A stretch of DNA of 64,000 nt from an uncultured Clostridia bacterium. GTDB lineage: Bacteria; Bacillota; Clostridia; Oscillospirales; Acutalibacteraceae. Position 1 is the stretch's first letter. Each line of letters opens with the position of its first letter. The DNA is taken from assembly GCA_947589415.1 (NCBI GenBank), contig CANQBP010000001.1, positions 124,001-188,000 on the forward strand, written 5' to 3'. A program made the translations under genes and the position numbers. Below are positions 24,953 through 33,917 of this stretch, one piece after another. Under the pieces are notes generated by a model. It saw nothing but the letters and a program-made list of their open reading frames with translations. It was not told the origin of the DNA and did no database searches.

Positions 24953-26245
24953 TTAACCCTCCGCTTTATAAATCTCCAAGATACGTTTTGATACTTCTTT
25001 AATAACGGGAACAACTACTGTATTTCCTAATAAATCATATCCGTCCCGAATTGAAACATCAAACTTATAGTCATCGGGATAACCGAATAATCTTAGTCCC
25101 TCACGCAATGATAAAGGACGTAAACCGTTTCCGTCAATAACAAATAAATGCTGCATATCCATAGCTACAAGGGTAGGTGCTATGCCGTTTGGATCAAGTA
25201 TTTTTCCTACCTCAAAGGACATCTTTCCTGCAACTATATTATACCCTAAAGGTAATGTTTCATCAGGTATTCGGCGGTTTCCTACTTTCTTTTTAGGATG
25301 CTCTTTTCTCAAATACTTTTTGCTGACGAGATCTTCAAGCATTTCTTCTAAGTTGTCACTATCAAAAAACGTGCGGATTTGAGCAATGGTAAGGGGCATT
25401 CCGTCCATCCAGTCAATGCCGTATTCTTCTGCCCACTTTTTCTTTCTTCGTTCTTTCAGCATAGTGTTTAATATTTTCTTTTGCTGTGGGGATATAGTAC
25501 CTTTATACTCAATATCCCAACTATGAATATTATTATCACCGCCACGTTTATCCTTTATAGATTTACCGCACAACTCTCCTATTGGATAATGGGATAGGAT
25601 CAGCTTTACAAATTTGCTATCAGATGTTGGTAATCCGTTATCCAAAACAGTAGATAATGTATTGTGTGATGTATCGAATTTTTGCAGATCAGGTTTTTTT
25701 TTCTTAGTACCGACAATATATATTCTTTTTCTATCCTGCGGAACTCCAAAGTCTTTAGCATTAAGAACCCGCCAATTTACTTTATAACCCAATGCTTTAA
25801 GGTGCTTTAAGATAAGGTCTAATGTTCTTCCAATCTTATCTTTGGGATTTTTTCTGTCGTGATTTACAAGACCTTCAACATTTTCAAGAACAAAACCATA
25901 AGGGTCTTTTTCCTTAATGATTCTTTCAACTTCAAAGAAAAGCGTTCCTCTTGTATCCTCAAAACCTAATCTTTTTCCTGCTACCGAGAATGCTTGGCAC
26001 GGAAAGCCTGCAAGAATAAAATCAAAATCAGGTATTTCACTTGCTTCGATCTGTGTTATATCTCCTGTAATAGATTCATCAGGGTGATTCTGTTTGAATA
26101 CATCTATTGCATAGGGTTTTATCTCAGAAGTAAGGACACATTCAGATTCTATGTTTAATTCCTCGCAAGCTAATTCAAAGCCCTTGCGGATACCTCCGAT
26201 TCCGGAAAAAAGGTCTATAAACCTTACTTTCTTCGGATTGTTCAT
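24953..26245 (-). CDS. DNA (cytosine-5) methyltransferase
   Basis: About 430 residues. The C5-MTase motifs are in order: motif I FIDLFSGIGGIRKGF, motif IV GFPCQAFSVAG with the catalytic Cys at residue 83, motif VI ENV at 121, motif VIII QDRKRIYIVG, a long target-recognition region, and the closing GNTVVVPVI. It modifies the site cut by the partner nuclease. ATG 26245 has AGGAGG eight bases upstream; the TTG at 26269 is rejected. The N-terminus starts directly at motif I, so it has no added repressor domain. Confidence 0.95.
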   Translation of the reverse strand: MNNPKKVRFIDLFSGIGGIRKGFELACEELNIESECVLTSEIKPYAIDVFKQNHPDESITGDITQIEASEIPDFDFILAGFPCQAFSVAGKRLGFEDTRGTLFFEVERIIKEKDPYGFVLENVEGLVNHDRKNPKDKIGRTLDLILKHLKALGYKVNWRVLNAKDFGVPQDRKRIYIVGTKKKKPDLQKFDTSHNTLSTVLDNGLPTSDSKFVKLILSHYPIGELCGKSIKDKRGGDNNIHSWDIEYKGTISPQQKKILNTMLKERRKKKWAEEYGIDWMDGMPLTIAQIRTFFDSDNLEEMLEDLVSKKYLRKEHPKKKVGNRRIPDETLPLGYNIVAGKMSFEVGKILDPNGIAPTLVAMDMQHLFVIDGNGLRPLSLREGLRLFGYPDDYKFDVSIRDGYDLLGNTVVVPVIKEVSKRILEIYKAEG

Positions 26246-26316
26246 ACACACTCCTCCTAAATGTATCAATGCCCGTAATATAGTTATAGTTTAAAAGCGT
26301 ACAACAATACGATTGT

Positions 26317-26345
26317 ATTATAGTACAAAACGACTTTTTGGTCAA
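26317..26345 (-). promoter_or_regulatory. Promoter of the restriction-modification operon, with overlapping repeats
   Basis: On the minus strand TTGACC (plus 26340-26345), 17 bases, TATAAT (26317-26322). TTGTA and TACAA half-sites flank the -10, and ACAAT-CGT-ATTGT lies just downstream, with a further TTGTAC. These overlap the region where a repressor would bind, but no regulator gene is present in the cassette. Confidence 0.8.
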
Positions 26346-26470
26346 GATACAAAAGTACAAGAAATCCTATTATTCAATATTTTATAAGAATAATTGTAGG
26401 ATACCCGTGTTTGCCGCTTTATATACGAGTTTATCTTAGTATTAACAGGGAATATCCGATTTATTGTATA

Positions 26471-26499
26471 TTGACACATACAGAATGATAATGTATTAT
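26471..26499 (+). promoter_or_regulatory. Promoter of the HAD hydrolase gene
   Basis: TTGACA (26471-26476), 17 bases, TATTAT (26494-26499), 47 bases before the start codon. The stretch 26346-26470 between it and the RM promoter holds nothing recognisable. Confidence 0.8.
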
Positions 26500-26546
26500 T
26501 TATAGAGTCGGGACTGTAATAAAAGTAAAAATGAAAGGGAATTATT

Positions 26547-27194
26547 ATGGAAAAAATTAAAGCGGCAATTTTTGATTTTGACGGTACGCTTGTCAATTCA
26601 ATGTATGTGTGGGAAAAGGTTGATAGGGATTTTCTTTCTGCAAGGGGGATAGAAGTGACCGAGGAATATACCGATAACGTGCGCAGTATGTTTTTTGAAA
26701 CGGCTGCTTCATATACAAAGTCAAAATACAAACTTCAGGAAAGTACAGACGAAATTATGAATATATGGTTGGAAATGGCCCGTAACGAATACGCAAAAAA
26801 TGTAAGAGCGAAAGAAAATTCTATAAAATTTCTTAAAAAACTTAAACTTAATGGGGTCATGTTAGGTATGGCGACATCAAATAATCCGTATCTCATTATG
26901 CCGTGTCTTGAAAATAACAATATGGACGGATTGTTCGACTGTATATGCTATACGTCGGAGGTAGGAATGAACAAAAGTAATCCCGACATATATATTTATA
27001 CCTCAAAAAAACTCGGAGTGTTACCGGAAGAATGTGTTGTTTTTGAGGACATTATCGAGGGTATAAAAAGTGCAAAATCGGCAGGTATGAAAACGGTTGC
27101 CGTATATGACAGTTCCAATGTGGCATATATTGGTGAAATGAAGAGTTTAGCCGACAGGTTTATTAACGGTTACGGAGAATTAACGGATATTTGA
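26547..27194 (+). CDS. HAD-superfamily hydrolase, phosphoglucomutase/phosphatase-like
   Basis: 215 residues. HAD motif I FDFDGTLVNS, motif II MATSNN, and motifs III-IV KSNPDIY and VVFEDIIEGIKSAKSAGM. A helical cap sits between motifs I and II, as in beta-phosphoglucomutase-like phosphatases. The substrate cannot be read from the sequence. It has its own promoter and AAAGGG before ATG 26547. No terminator was seen before the next promoter. Confidence 0.9.
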   Translation: MEKIKAAIFDFDGTLVNSMYVWEKVDRDFLSARGIEVTEEYTDNVRSMFFETAASYTKSKYKLQESTDEIMNIWLEMARNEYAKNVRAKENSIKFLKKLKLNGVMLGMATSNNPYLIMPCLENNNMDGLFDCICYTSEVGMNKSNPDIYIYTSKKLGVLPEECVVFEDIIEGIKSAKSAGMKTVAVYDSSNVAYIGEMKSLADRFINGYGELTDI

Positions 27195-27240
27195 TTTGTG
27201 TTTATAAAGTCATTTTAGTAGGTTTAGGTTAAAATATCTC

Positions 27241-27269
27241 TTGATTATATTACAAAACGGGTATATAAT
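27241..27269 (+). promoter_or_regulatory. Promoter of the phosphoglycerate mutase gene
   Basis: TTGATT (27241-27246), 17 bases, TATAAT (27264-27269), 43 bases before the start codon. Confidence 0.82.
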
Positions 27270-27312
27270 TTAATAGGCAAAAAAGTAATATTTATTGGAA
27301 GGAAGTATATTT

Positions 27313-28527
27313 ATGAAATATGCAGTTATACTTTGTGACGGTATGGCGGACAGACCCGTACCCGAACTTGGCGGTAAAACGCCTATGTCAGCAGCCGATA
27401 AACCTAATATGGAGGCTCTTGCAAAAAAAAGTGAGGTCGGACTTGTAAAGACTGTCGGTGAAGGTTTAAAACCGGGAAGCGATGTTGCAAACCTTTCCGT
27501 CATGGGATATGACCCCGGGATCTATTATACGGGACGTTCACCGCTTGAGGCGGCGAGTATCGGTATAGATCTTAAAGATGATGATGTTACTTTAAGGTGT
27601 AACCTTGTAACGCTCTCGGACGAGGAGAATTATGAGGATAAGACTATGGTTGACTATTGTGCCGGGGATATATCCTCTGCTGAAGCCGCAGTACTTATAA
27701 AATATATTGACGAACAGTTGGGCAGTGATGTATTCAGGTTTTATAACGGTGTCAGCTACCGTCATTGTCTTGTTTGGGCAAAAGGAGAGCCTGCTCCCGG
27801 AATACTTACACCTCCGCATGATATAACCGGAAGAAAGATTACACAATACATTCCTAAAGGTGAACACGTTGATGAGCTTTATGAGCTTATGAAAAAAAGC
27901 TATAATCTTCTTAAAGATCACCCCGTAAATAAAAAGAGGGTGGAGGAAGGAAAACGTCCCGCCAATTCGATATGGCTTTGGGGTGAGGGAATGAAGCCCG
28001 GACTTGACAGCTTTTTTAAGAAATTCGGTATAAAAGGCTCTATGATATCCGCCGTGGATTTACTTAAAGGGATAGGAAAATGTGCGGAGATGTCCGTTTG
28101 CGACGTCGAGGGGGCAACGGGATATATAGATACGAATTTCGAGGGCAAAGCAAATGCGGCTTTGCAGGAATTTAAAAGAGGGCAGGATTTTGTATATATT
28201 CACGTTGAAGCACCCGATGAATGCGGACACCGTGCGGAGATAGAGAATAAAAAGAAAAGCATTGAACTTATCGACAAGTATATAGTAGGGCCGGTAGTAG
28301 AGTATTTGCGCGGGTCGGGTGAGGACTTCAGTGTTATGATACTTCCCGATCACCCTACACCTATTGAACTCAAGACGCATACAAGCGACCCTGTACCGTA
28401 TCTTATATATCGCAGTAATGACGAAAGGGAAAGCGGTATAGAGAGATTTGACGAAGCAAATGCGGCAGGAACGGGAATATTTAAAGATCCCGGTTATATG
28501 CTGATGAATGATTTTTTAAATAACTGA
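27313..28527 (+). CDS. apgM: Cofactor-independent phosphoglycerate mutase, archaeal-type (ApgM)
   Basis: 404 residues, much shorter than GpmI. It begins YAVILCDGMADRPV, an alkaline-phosphatase-superfamily metal site, with the nucleophile region SDVANLSVMGYDP, EAPDECGHRAE, and PDHPTPIELKTHTSDPVP near the end. It would interconvert 3- and 2-phosphoglycerate in glycolysis. Some relatives were annotated as type III homoserine kinases; that is the main alternative. ATG 27313 follows GGAAGGAAG; the upstream ATG at 27295 is less well placed. A strong terminator follows. Confidence 0.86.
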   Translation: MKYAVILCDGMADRPVPELGGKTPMSAADKPNMEALAKKSEVGLVKTVGEGLKPGSDVANLSVMGYDPGIYYTGRSPLEAASIGIDLKDDDVTLRCNLVTLSDEENYEDKTMVDYCAGDISSAEAAVLIKYIDEQLGSDVFRFYNGVSYRHCLVWAKGEPAPGILTPPHDITGRKITQYIPKGEHVDELYELMKKSYNLLKDHPVNKKRVEEGKRPANSIWLWGEGMKPGLDSFFKKFGIKGSMISAVDLLKGIGKCAEMSVCDVEGATGYIDTNFEGKANAALQEFKRGQDFVYIHVEAPDECGHRAEIENKKKSIELIDKYIVGPVVEYLRGSGEDFSVMILPDHPTPIELKTHTSDPVPYLIYRSNDERESGIERFDEANAAGTGIFKDPGYMLMNDFLNN

Positions 28528-28552
28528 TAATTATAAAGGATTTTTTAGAATT

Positions 28553-28606
28553 AAAGCCATGTCCGAAACTTTTAACGTAGGTAAGCGGACATGGCTTTTG
28601 TTTTAT
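28553..28606 (+). terminator. Rho-independent terminator after apgM
   Basis: AAAGCCATGTCCG and CGGACATGGCTTT form a 13-bp perfect stem (28553-28565 and 28586-28598), followed by TTGTTTT. Confidence 0.9.
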
Positions 28607-28650
28607 ATACCAAAGAAATTTTTAATTCGGTCGGTAAGTGAATAAGCTGA

Positions 28651-28701
28651 ATTAAACGAAAAGATGCCCCCCTGTTTCCCGAAAGGAACGGGGGCATCTT
28701 T
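28651..28701 (-). terminator. Rho-independent terminator of the ABC exporter operon
   Basis: AAAGATGCCCCC and GGGGGCATCTTT form a long GC-rich stem. The better T run (TTTTCGTTT) is on the minus strand, so it ends the exporter transcript; it may also catch plus-strand readthrough. Confidence 0.88.
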
Positions 28702-28718
28702 GTGCGGTCGGAATAATA

Positions 28719-31700
28719 TCATTCTATGGATTTTAAAGAATCGACCATGCTTATTTTTTTCATTTTGAAGTACATCACAAAATTTACAAGTAAAGAAAAG
28801 GCAATTGTCAGAACAAACGCAATAACATAGCTTATAAAATTTATCTGCTGCGGGAACATTACCATATCCATTTGGATTGCAAGGACAACAAATGATGAGA
28901 GAAGTGTACCGAGAGGCAAACCTACTATCGCACCTGCAATCGTGAGAACCATATTTTCTCTGTATATATAGTTAGCGGTTTCCATATTATAAAATCCCAG
29001 AACTTTTATGGTAGCAATTTCCCTTGCACGTTCCGATATGTTAATGTTAGTAAGATTATACAAAACCACAACAGCCAAAAGTCCTGCGCATATTATTAAC
29101 ACAAATACTATGACATTCAGCGAATCGAGAGTATCAAGTATATTGTCAACCTGTTCGCTTATAAGAGATACGGTTACGATATCATCGTTCATCATCCAAT
29201 CATTAGCTATATCACGACCGGCATCTTTATATGAATCTTCTACCTGTGTATAAATTACATTATATTCGGTTTCTTTACCGATAAGTTTTTCATACAGATT
29301 TGGCGTCATATACATATAATTACCGGCATAATTTTCCGACAGTGCTGATATAGTAGAGGAATATACGGTATCATCAATAGAAAAATATATTTTGTCACCG
29401 ACATTAAGGTTAATAACTTCTGCAAGTCTTTCGTTGATCACAACAGAATTGTCGTTAAGGTCGATTTTTTCGTGTGTCATTCTATCACGCAAAATAAACA
29501 TTTTTTCAAACTTTTTATCATCTTCCCCCACTATAAGGTTGAGGTTGATTTTTTTATTTTCACCGTACTCTATGGAAGTACTGTGCTGTGAAACCAAAAG
29601 GGACTCCGAAAATCTTTTATCATTATGGAACTGGGCTATAAGATAAGCCTTTTCCTCCGCCGTACCCTCCTCCGAAAGCGCATAAACCTGATCGTATTTT
29701 GATATTTCACCGAACTGCCTGTCACCGATAACGGTTATCGAGTCTTTGAGTCCGAGTCCCGCAAGGATAAGCGCAGTACAGCCTGCAACACCAATGACAG
29801 TCATAAGGAAACGTGCTTTGTATCTGAAAAGATTTCTTGCGGTGACTTTAGAAGTAAAATTCATATGCTTCCAAATAAACGGAATATATTCGAGTATAAT
29901 TCTTTTTCCCGGTTTTGGTGCTTTTGGACGCATAAGTGTTGCGGGTCGGAGTTTCAGTTCGCTGCAGCAAGCGATAATTGCAACAATACAGGTACATAGG
30001 ATACCCGTTCCGGCTGAAAATGCAAAACTTTCCCATGGTACTTTAAGTATGGTATCGGGGAGTATATACATCATTGAATAAGTATCTATAATAATGTACG
30101 GCAATGTGGCAAGTCCCGCAGCCGCACCGACAATACTGCCGACAACGGCTGCAAGTGCCGCATAGATAAAATATTTTGATGCTATTGAGATATTTGAGTA
30201 ACCTAAAGCCTTGAGAGTGCCTATTTCCGTTCGTCTTTCCTCAACCATTCTCGTCATGGTCGTAAGGCAAACAAGGGCAGCTACGAGGAGAAAGAAAAAC
30301 GGGAAAACGGTAGCAATATAATCTACTCTTAATGCATCTTCTTCAAGTCCAGAATATCCCGGATTTTCATCTCTGTCATACACATACCATTTTGCATTAT
30401 TAAGTGATTCTATTGCATCTTTGGCATCTTTCAGCTTTTCTTCAGCCTCCGACAGACCGGAATGTGCTTCCGCTTTTCCCTGTGCAAGAGTTTCTCTTGC
30501 CTCTTTAAGTTTTTTCATGCCATCGGTTTTTTGCTTATCAAGTTCCTGTTTTCCCGTTTCAAGCTGTTTTTCCGCTTGAGAGATTTCATTTTGGGCTTTT
30601 TGGAGTTCGAGCATACCTGTCGTCATGGCATTATCATATTCGAGTTTGCCTATATCAAGTTGGCTTTGTGCGTTATCAAGCTGAATTTGAGCATCAGCAA
30701 GTTTTTGTGCGCCTTCCGCCTTAACATTTTCAAGCTGAGCTTTGGCATCGGCAAGCTGTACCCCGGCATCTGTAAGCTGTTTTTCGCCGTCGGCAAGCTG
30801 CTTTGAAGCGTCATCGAGCTGTACGGAATACTCTTTAAGACTGTCACAGTAGGTTTTTAAATTACCTGTGAGTTTCGTGAACCTGTCTGCGATACCGCCC
30901 TCAATATCATAAATTCCCGCAACTTTTTCAATAAATTCTTCTGATTTTGATATGACGTTATTCAAAAGGTCAATATATCTTTTCAGTAAGTCGGAAAGCC
31001 TTGTGAGATTAAGTTCCTCAAGTCTGTTGCTTAGACTCAAATATTCATTGATTTTTGTCTTGTACTCATTCAGCTTTGATATAATACTTTCAAGCTCTTT
31101 TTTGGAATTGACATCTGTATTATATTTATCGTTAAGTTCATTAACAAGATCTTCAAGCTCCACGATACCGCTGTCGGCAACGTTTGTGACAGCTTGTATA
31201 AGAGTAACCATAGTTTCGGCACGAGGTTTTGTAGAGCCGTAAAAGACACTGTATTGCTTATCATATTCATTTTGAGCAGTATCAAGCTCGGATTGTGCCT
31301 TGCTGATTTGGGTATCATATTCAAGTTTGGCTTTTGTATATGCTTCTTTTCCGACTGCATACTGATTTTGGGCATCGGTAAGCTGAGCCTTTGCCTCGGC
31401 AATGCCGTCACTGTATTGTTTTTGCCCCTCGTCAAGCTCTTTCTTACCGTTTTCGAGCTTTTTTTCGGCGTCCGCTATTTCTTTTTCGGCTTTAATAATT
31501 CCTTCCGAAAACTCGTTTTCTCCTTTATGTAATTCTTTTGCGCCGTCCGCAATTTTCTTTTCCGCTTCCCCCTTTTTATCATTATATTCCGATTGGGCGT
31601 CCGACAGTTCTTTTTTTGCATCGGCGAGCGTTGTATCATTAAATATTTCAATTCTTTTTTCGGAAAGTTTTTCGTATTCTTCTATCTGTTGTTCGATAGT

Positions 31701-32435
31701 ATTTTCATATTCCTCCGAAAACGGTGACAGTCCGTCTTTTGATGCACTCGTGGTGACGTAAACAGCCGTATATCTTTCGGAAACGAAATCTTCCGGCGGT
31801 ATCATGATATAGAAACTGATAGAGCCGTCGCCAACATTGGTATTTCCTCTTTGATATGTAAGATAAAGCGGATCTTCGACAACACCGACAATTTTATATT
31901 CAAGATTTTTAACGAAATCCAAGGTTTTATTATTTTGAACTTTTTCATTGAATTTAATGGAGCTGCCGAGTTTATATCCGTTTGACTTATAAAAGTAGCT
32001 GTCTATAACACATTCTCCGCTTTTTGTCGGCATTCTTCCTTCAACTATGACAGGTTCATTCAGCAGTTTATCATTAGTATCCGTTTTTTCCGGGACAGCG
32101 TGTACACGAACAACAAAGTCTATATTGTTTTGTGTAACTATAAGATCGGATATATATGACGGCATAACATCAACTGTACTTTTTTCGGCTTTTATTGCTT
32201 TTATATCATCATCATCAAAGCCTACCGTGGAAATAAGCCGAAGATCCATAAGATTTTGATTTTCAAAATATTTGCTGCCCGTTTCTATCATACTCGGACT
32301 TGATGTTTTAACTCCCGTAAAAAATCCGGTACTCAAGGCAATAATTGCCATAATGGAAATAAATCGGGATTTTGTGTTCTTAATTTCTCTAAAAATATTT
32401 TTCCTTAATGATTTTCTTGAATTTTTCTCTTTCAT
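28719..32435 (-). CDS. Large ABC exporter permease with long extracytoplasmic coiled coils (FtsX/MacB fold)
   Basis: 1238 residues. The N-terminal membrane helix (about 24-42) is followed by an extracytoplasmic domain of about 200 residues, two strongly heptad-like coiled coils (about 245-395 and 530-690) full of Ala, Glu, Lys and Gln, then FtsX-type membrane helices (VDYIATVFPFFFLLVAALVC, VVGSIVGAAAGLATLPY and the C-terminal set LLAVVVLYNLTNINISER and beyond). Two FtsX domains carry ERRTEIGTLKALGYS and EIATIKVLGFYNMET. The cargo is unknown. It follows its ATPase by 54 bases. Such permeases work as mechanical transmitters for peptides, lipids or hydrolases; I cannot say which. Confidence 0.85.
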   Translation of the reverse strand: MKEKNSRKSLRKNIFREIKNTKSRFISIMAIIALSTGFFTGVKTSSPSMIETGSKYFENQNLMDLRLISTVGFDDDDIKAIKAEKSTVDVMPSYISDLIVTQNNIDFVVRVHAVPEKTDTNDKLLNEPVIVEGRMPTKSGECVIDSYFYKSNGYKLGSSIKFNEKVQNNKTLDFVKNLEYKIVGVVEDPLYLTYQRGNTNVGDGSISFYIMIPPEDFVSERYTAVYVTTSASKDGLSPFSEEYENTIEQQIEEYEKLSEKRIEIFNDTTLADAKKELSDAQSEYNDKKGEAEKKIADGAKELHKGENEFSEGIIKAEKEIADAEKKLENGKKELDEGQKQYSDGIAEAKAQLTDAQNQYAVGKEAYTKAKLEYDTQISKAQSELDTAQNEYDKQYSVFYGSTKPRAETMVTLIQAVTNVADSGIVELEDLVNELNDKYNTDVNSKKELESIISKLNEYKTKINEYLSLSNRLEELNLTRLSDLLKRYIDLLNNVISKSEEFIEKVAGIYDIEGGIADRFTKLTGNLKTYCDSLKEYSVQLDDASKQLADGEKQLTDAGVQLADAKAQLENVKAEGAQKLADAQIQLDNAQSQLDIGKLEYDNAMTTGMLELQKAQNEISQAEKQLETGKQELDKQKTDGMKKLKEARETLAQGKAEAHSGLSEAEEKLKDAKDAIESLNNAKWYVYDRDENPGYSGLEEDALRVDYIATVFPFFFLLVAALVCLTTMTRMVEERRTEIGTLKALGYSNISIASKYFIYAALAAVVGSIVGAAAGLATLPYIIIDTYSMMYILPDTILKVPWESFAFSAGTGILCTCIVAIIACCSELKLRPATLMRPKAPKPGKRIILEYIPFIWKHMNFTSKVTARNLFRYKARFLMTVIGVAGCTALILAGLGLKDSITVIGDRQFGEISKYDQVYALSEEGTAEEKAYLIAQFHNDKRFSESLLVSQHSTSIEYGENKKINLNLIVGEDDKKFEKMFILRDRMTHEKIDLNDNSVVINERLAEVINLNVGDKIYFSIDDTVYSSTISALSENYAGNYMYMTPNLYEKLIGKETEYNVIYTQVEDSYKDAGRDIANDWMMNDDIVTVSLISEQVDNILDTLDSLNVIVFVLIICAGLLAVVVLYNLTNINISERAREIATIKVLGFYNMETANYIYRENMVLTIAGAIVGLPLGTLLSSFVVLAIQMDMVMFPQQINFISYVIAFVLTIAFSLLVNFVMYFKMKKISMVDSLKSIE

Positions 32436-32489
32436 TACATTCTTCCTATTCCATATTACCGATCGGGTAATTATATGTAAAAAAGGGCT

Positions 32490-33197
32490 TTACCATTCGA
32501 TTTGCTCTATGGGCACGGGGTTCGGGTTTACGACATTACTTACGACCTTGCCGCTTCGCATATTTATCACACGGTTAGCCATTGGTGTAATAGCGGAGTT
32601 ATGTGTTATAAGGACTATGGTCATTCCGTCCTCACGGCATTTATTTTGAAGAAGTTTTAAAATCGTTTTGCCCGTATTATAATCCAAAGCACCGGTCGGT
32701 TCGTCACACAAGAGCAGCTTAGGTTTTTTAGCCAAAGCCCTTGCAATGGAAACACGCTGTTGTTCACCGCCCGAAAGCTGGGACGGAAAGTTGTTTTTTC
32801 TTTGCGAAAGTCCGACACTGTCAAGCACGGTATCGGCGTCAAGCGAATCACGGCATATTTGAGTTGCAAGCTCTACATTTTCCTTTGCCGTAAGATTAGG
32901 TATAAGGTTATAAAACTGAAAAACAAAGCCTATGTCGTATCTTCGATAGGAGGCAAGGTCTTTTCCGCTCAAGTGGCTGATGTCTTTTCCGCCGACAATA
33001 ATTCTACCCTCGTCACAACTGTCAATTCCTCCGAGTATATTCAGAACAGTAGTTTTACCGGCGCCGCTAAGTCCGACAACGACAGCAAATTCTCCCTCAT
33101 CAATGGAAAAAGTAACACCGTCTGCTGCGGTTATTGTGACTTCTCCCATTCTGTATCTTTTGTAAACATTTTCAAATTCCACAAAATTTTTCATCAT
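32490..33197 (-). CDS. ABC transporter ATPase, MacB/LolD-type
   Basis: About 235 residues. Walker [11 protein letters not shown] loop [13 protein letters not shown], signature [15 protein letters not shown], Walker [13 protein letters not shown] and the H loop VLITHN are all intact. This is the type paired with FtsX-like permeases, and its permease follows 54 bases downstream. Two ATGs lie together at 33197 and 33194 after GGTGA; the ATG at 33218 overlaps the upstream stop and would add seven or eight residues. The C-terminal end has a short tail beyond the usual ATPase. Confidence 0.93.
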   Translation of the reverse strand: MMKNFVEFENVYKRYRMGEVTITAADGVTFSIDEGEFAVVVGLSGAGKTTVLNILGGIDSCDEGRIIVGGKDISHLSGKDLASYRRYDIGFVFQFYNLIPNLTAKENVELATQICRDSLDADTVLDSVGLSQRKNNFPSQLSGGEQQRVSIARALAKKPKLLLCDEPTGALDYNTGKTILKLLQNKCREDGMTIVLITHNSAITPMANRVINMRSGKVVSNVVNPNPVPIEQIEW

Positions 33198-33217
33198 AAT
33201 ATTTTCACCACGCTGCA

Positions 33218-33697
33218 TTAAATTTCGTTATATACGTATGTATCAATGGAAATTTCAGTTCCTGTCCGATAGCAGAACTCAATTATTTCCTTATTGAAAA
33301 ACAAAACAGGGGATACCTCATTATATATGTGTGGTACGGTAATAATTGTAAAATTAACATTATATTTTCTCTTAATTTCAAGAAGTTGGGATATATGAGG
33401 TTTTAGGGCGTGTACAATCTCAAGACATTGGATTTCCGCATCAATAGAGGGTTCTTCCTGTTTCAATGCGTTCCACGATGATAGCCTGCTTGTTTTGTGT
33501 TCATTCAGGGGATCTCCCATAAGCCGGGTTTTGAAAGGTCTGATTTCCAATATTTCCGTAATTTCATCAGGATCAAAACATGAGCCTTCAAACGGAAAAA
33601 AATCACATATCTCACTTCCGTCTATATCTCGGATTTCCCCGTCACTTTCAATCGAAAAATATGTATAACAATATGTTTCTTTTGAGTCGGGTGACAT
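33218..33697 (-). CDS. DUF4279-domain protein
   Basis: 159 residues, no signal peptide or membrane segment. SCFDPDEITEILEIRPFKTRLMGD, WNALKQEE and the C-terminal TGTEISIDTYVY fit the DUF4279 layout, in which the core starts with FDPxEIT and ends with xIDxY. The function of the family is not known to me. AAGGAG precedes its ATG, and it is the first gene of the ABC exporter operon, with its stop overlapping an alternative ATPase start. It may belong to the exporter's control, but only position suggests that. Confidence 0.65.
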   Translation of the reverse strand: MSPDSKETYCYTYFSIESDGEIRDIDGSEICDFFPFEGSCFDPDEITEILEIRPFKTRLMGDPLNEHKTSRLSSWNALKQEEPSIDAEIQCLEIVHALKPHISQLLEIKRKYNVNFTIITVPHIYNEVSPVLFFNKEIIEFCYRTGTEISIDTYVYNEI

Positions 33698-33720
33698 TTT
33701 ATATTCTCCTTAATTGATTT

Positions 33721-33871
33721 TGCGAGTGTGCCCCGCAGGCATATTTGCATTTTCGCTCACTTCGTTCGTTCTGATTGTTGGGAGCAAGTGCATTCGTGCA
33801 GAAGTACATTACCTGTCGGAAACCGGAAGTATGTATTGTGAGCGACTCTGCGAGCCGCCCCGCAGGCAGAT
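33721..33871. repeat. Short direct repeats in an unexplained 220-bp gap
   Basis: TGCGAGTGTGCCCCGCAGGC (33721-33740) recurs, slightly altered, as TGCGAGCCGCCCCGCAGGC (33849-33867). Between them lies TCGCTCACTTCGTTCG, also in the opposite sense nearby as GTGAGCGACT. The stretch 33698-33917 holds no recognisable gene or promoter and looks more GC-rich than neighbouring gaps. Confidence 0.5.
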
Positions 33872-33917
33872 AACAACAAACTTGTTGCTTTATTGCCGAA
33901 TTAAACTAATTGCGAAT

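Noticed and set aside
23912-26345. tRNA-Thr as an integration site for the restriction-modification cassette
   Set aside because: The cassette lies on the 5' side of tRNA-Thr, and I see no direct repeat of the tRNA 3' end or any integrase.
30462-31761. Several plus-strand open frames opposite the ABC permease
   Set aside because: They mirror its repeated coiled coil and are rich in Phe, Ser and Leu. No ribosome binding sites.
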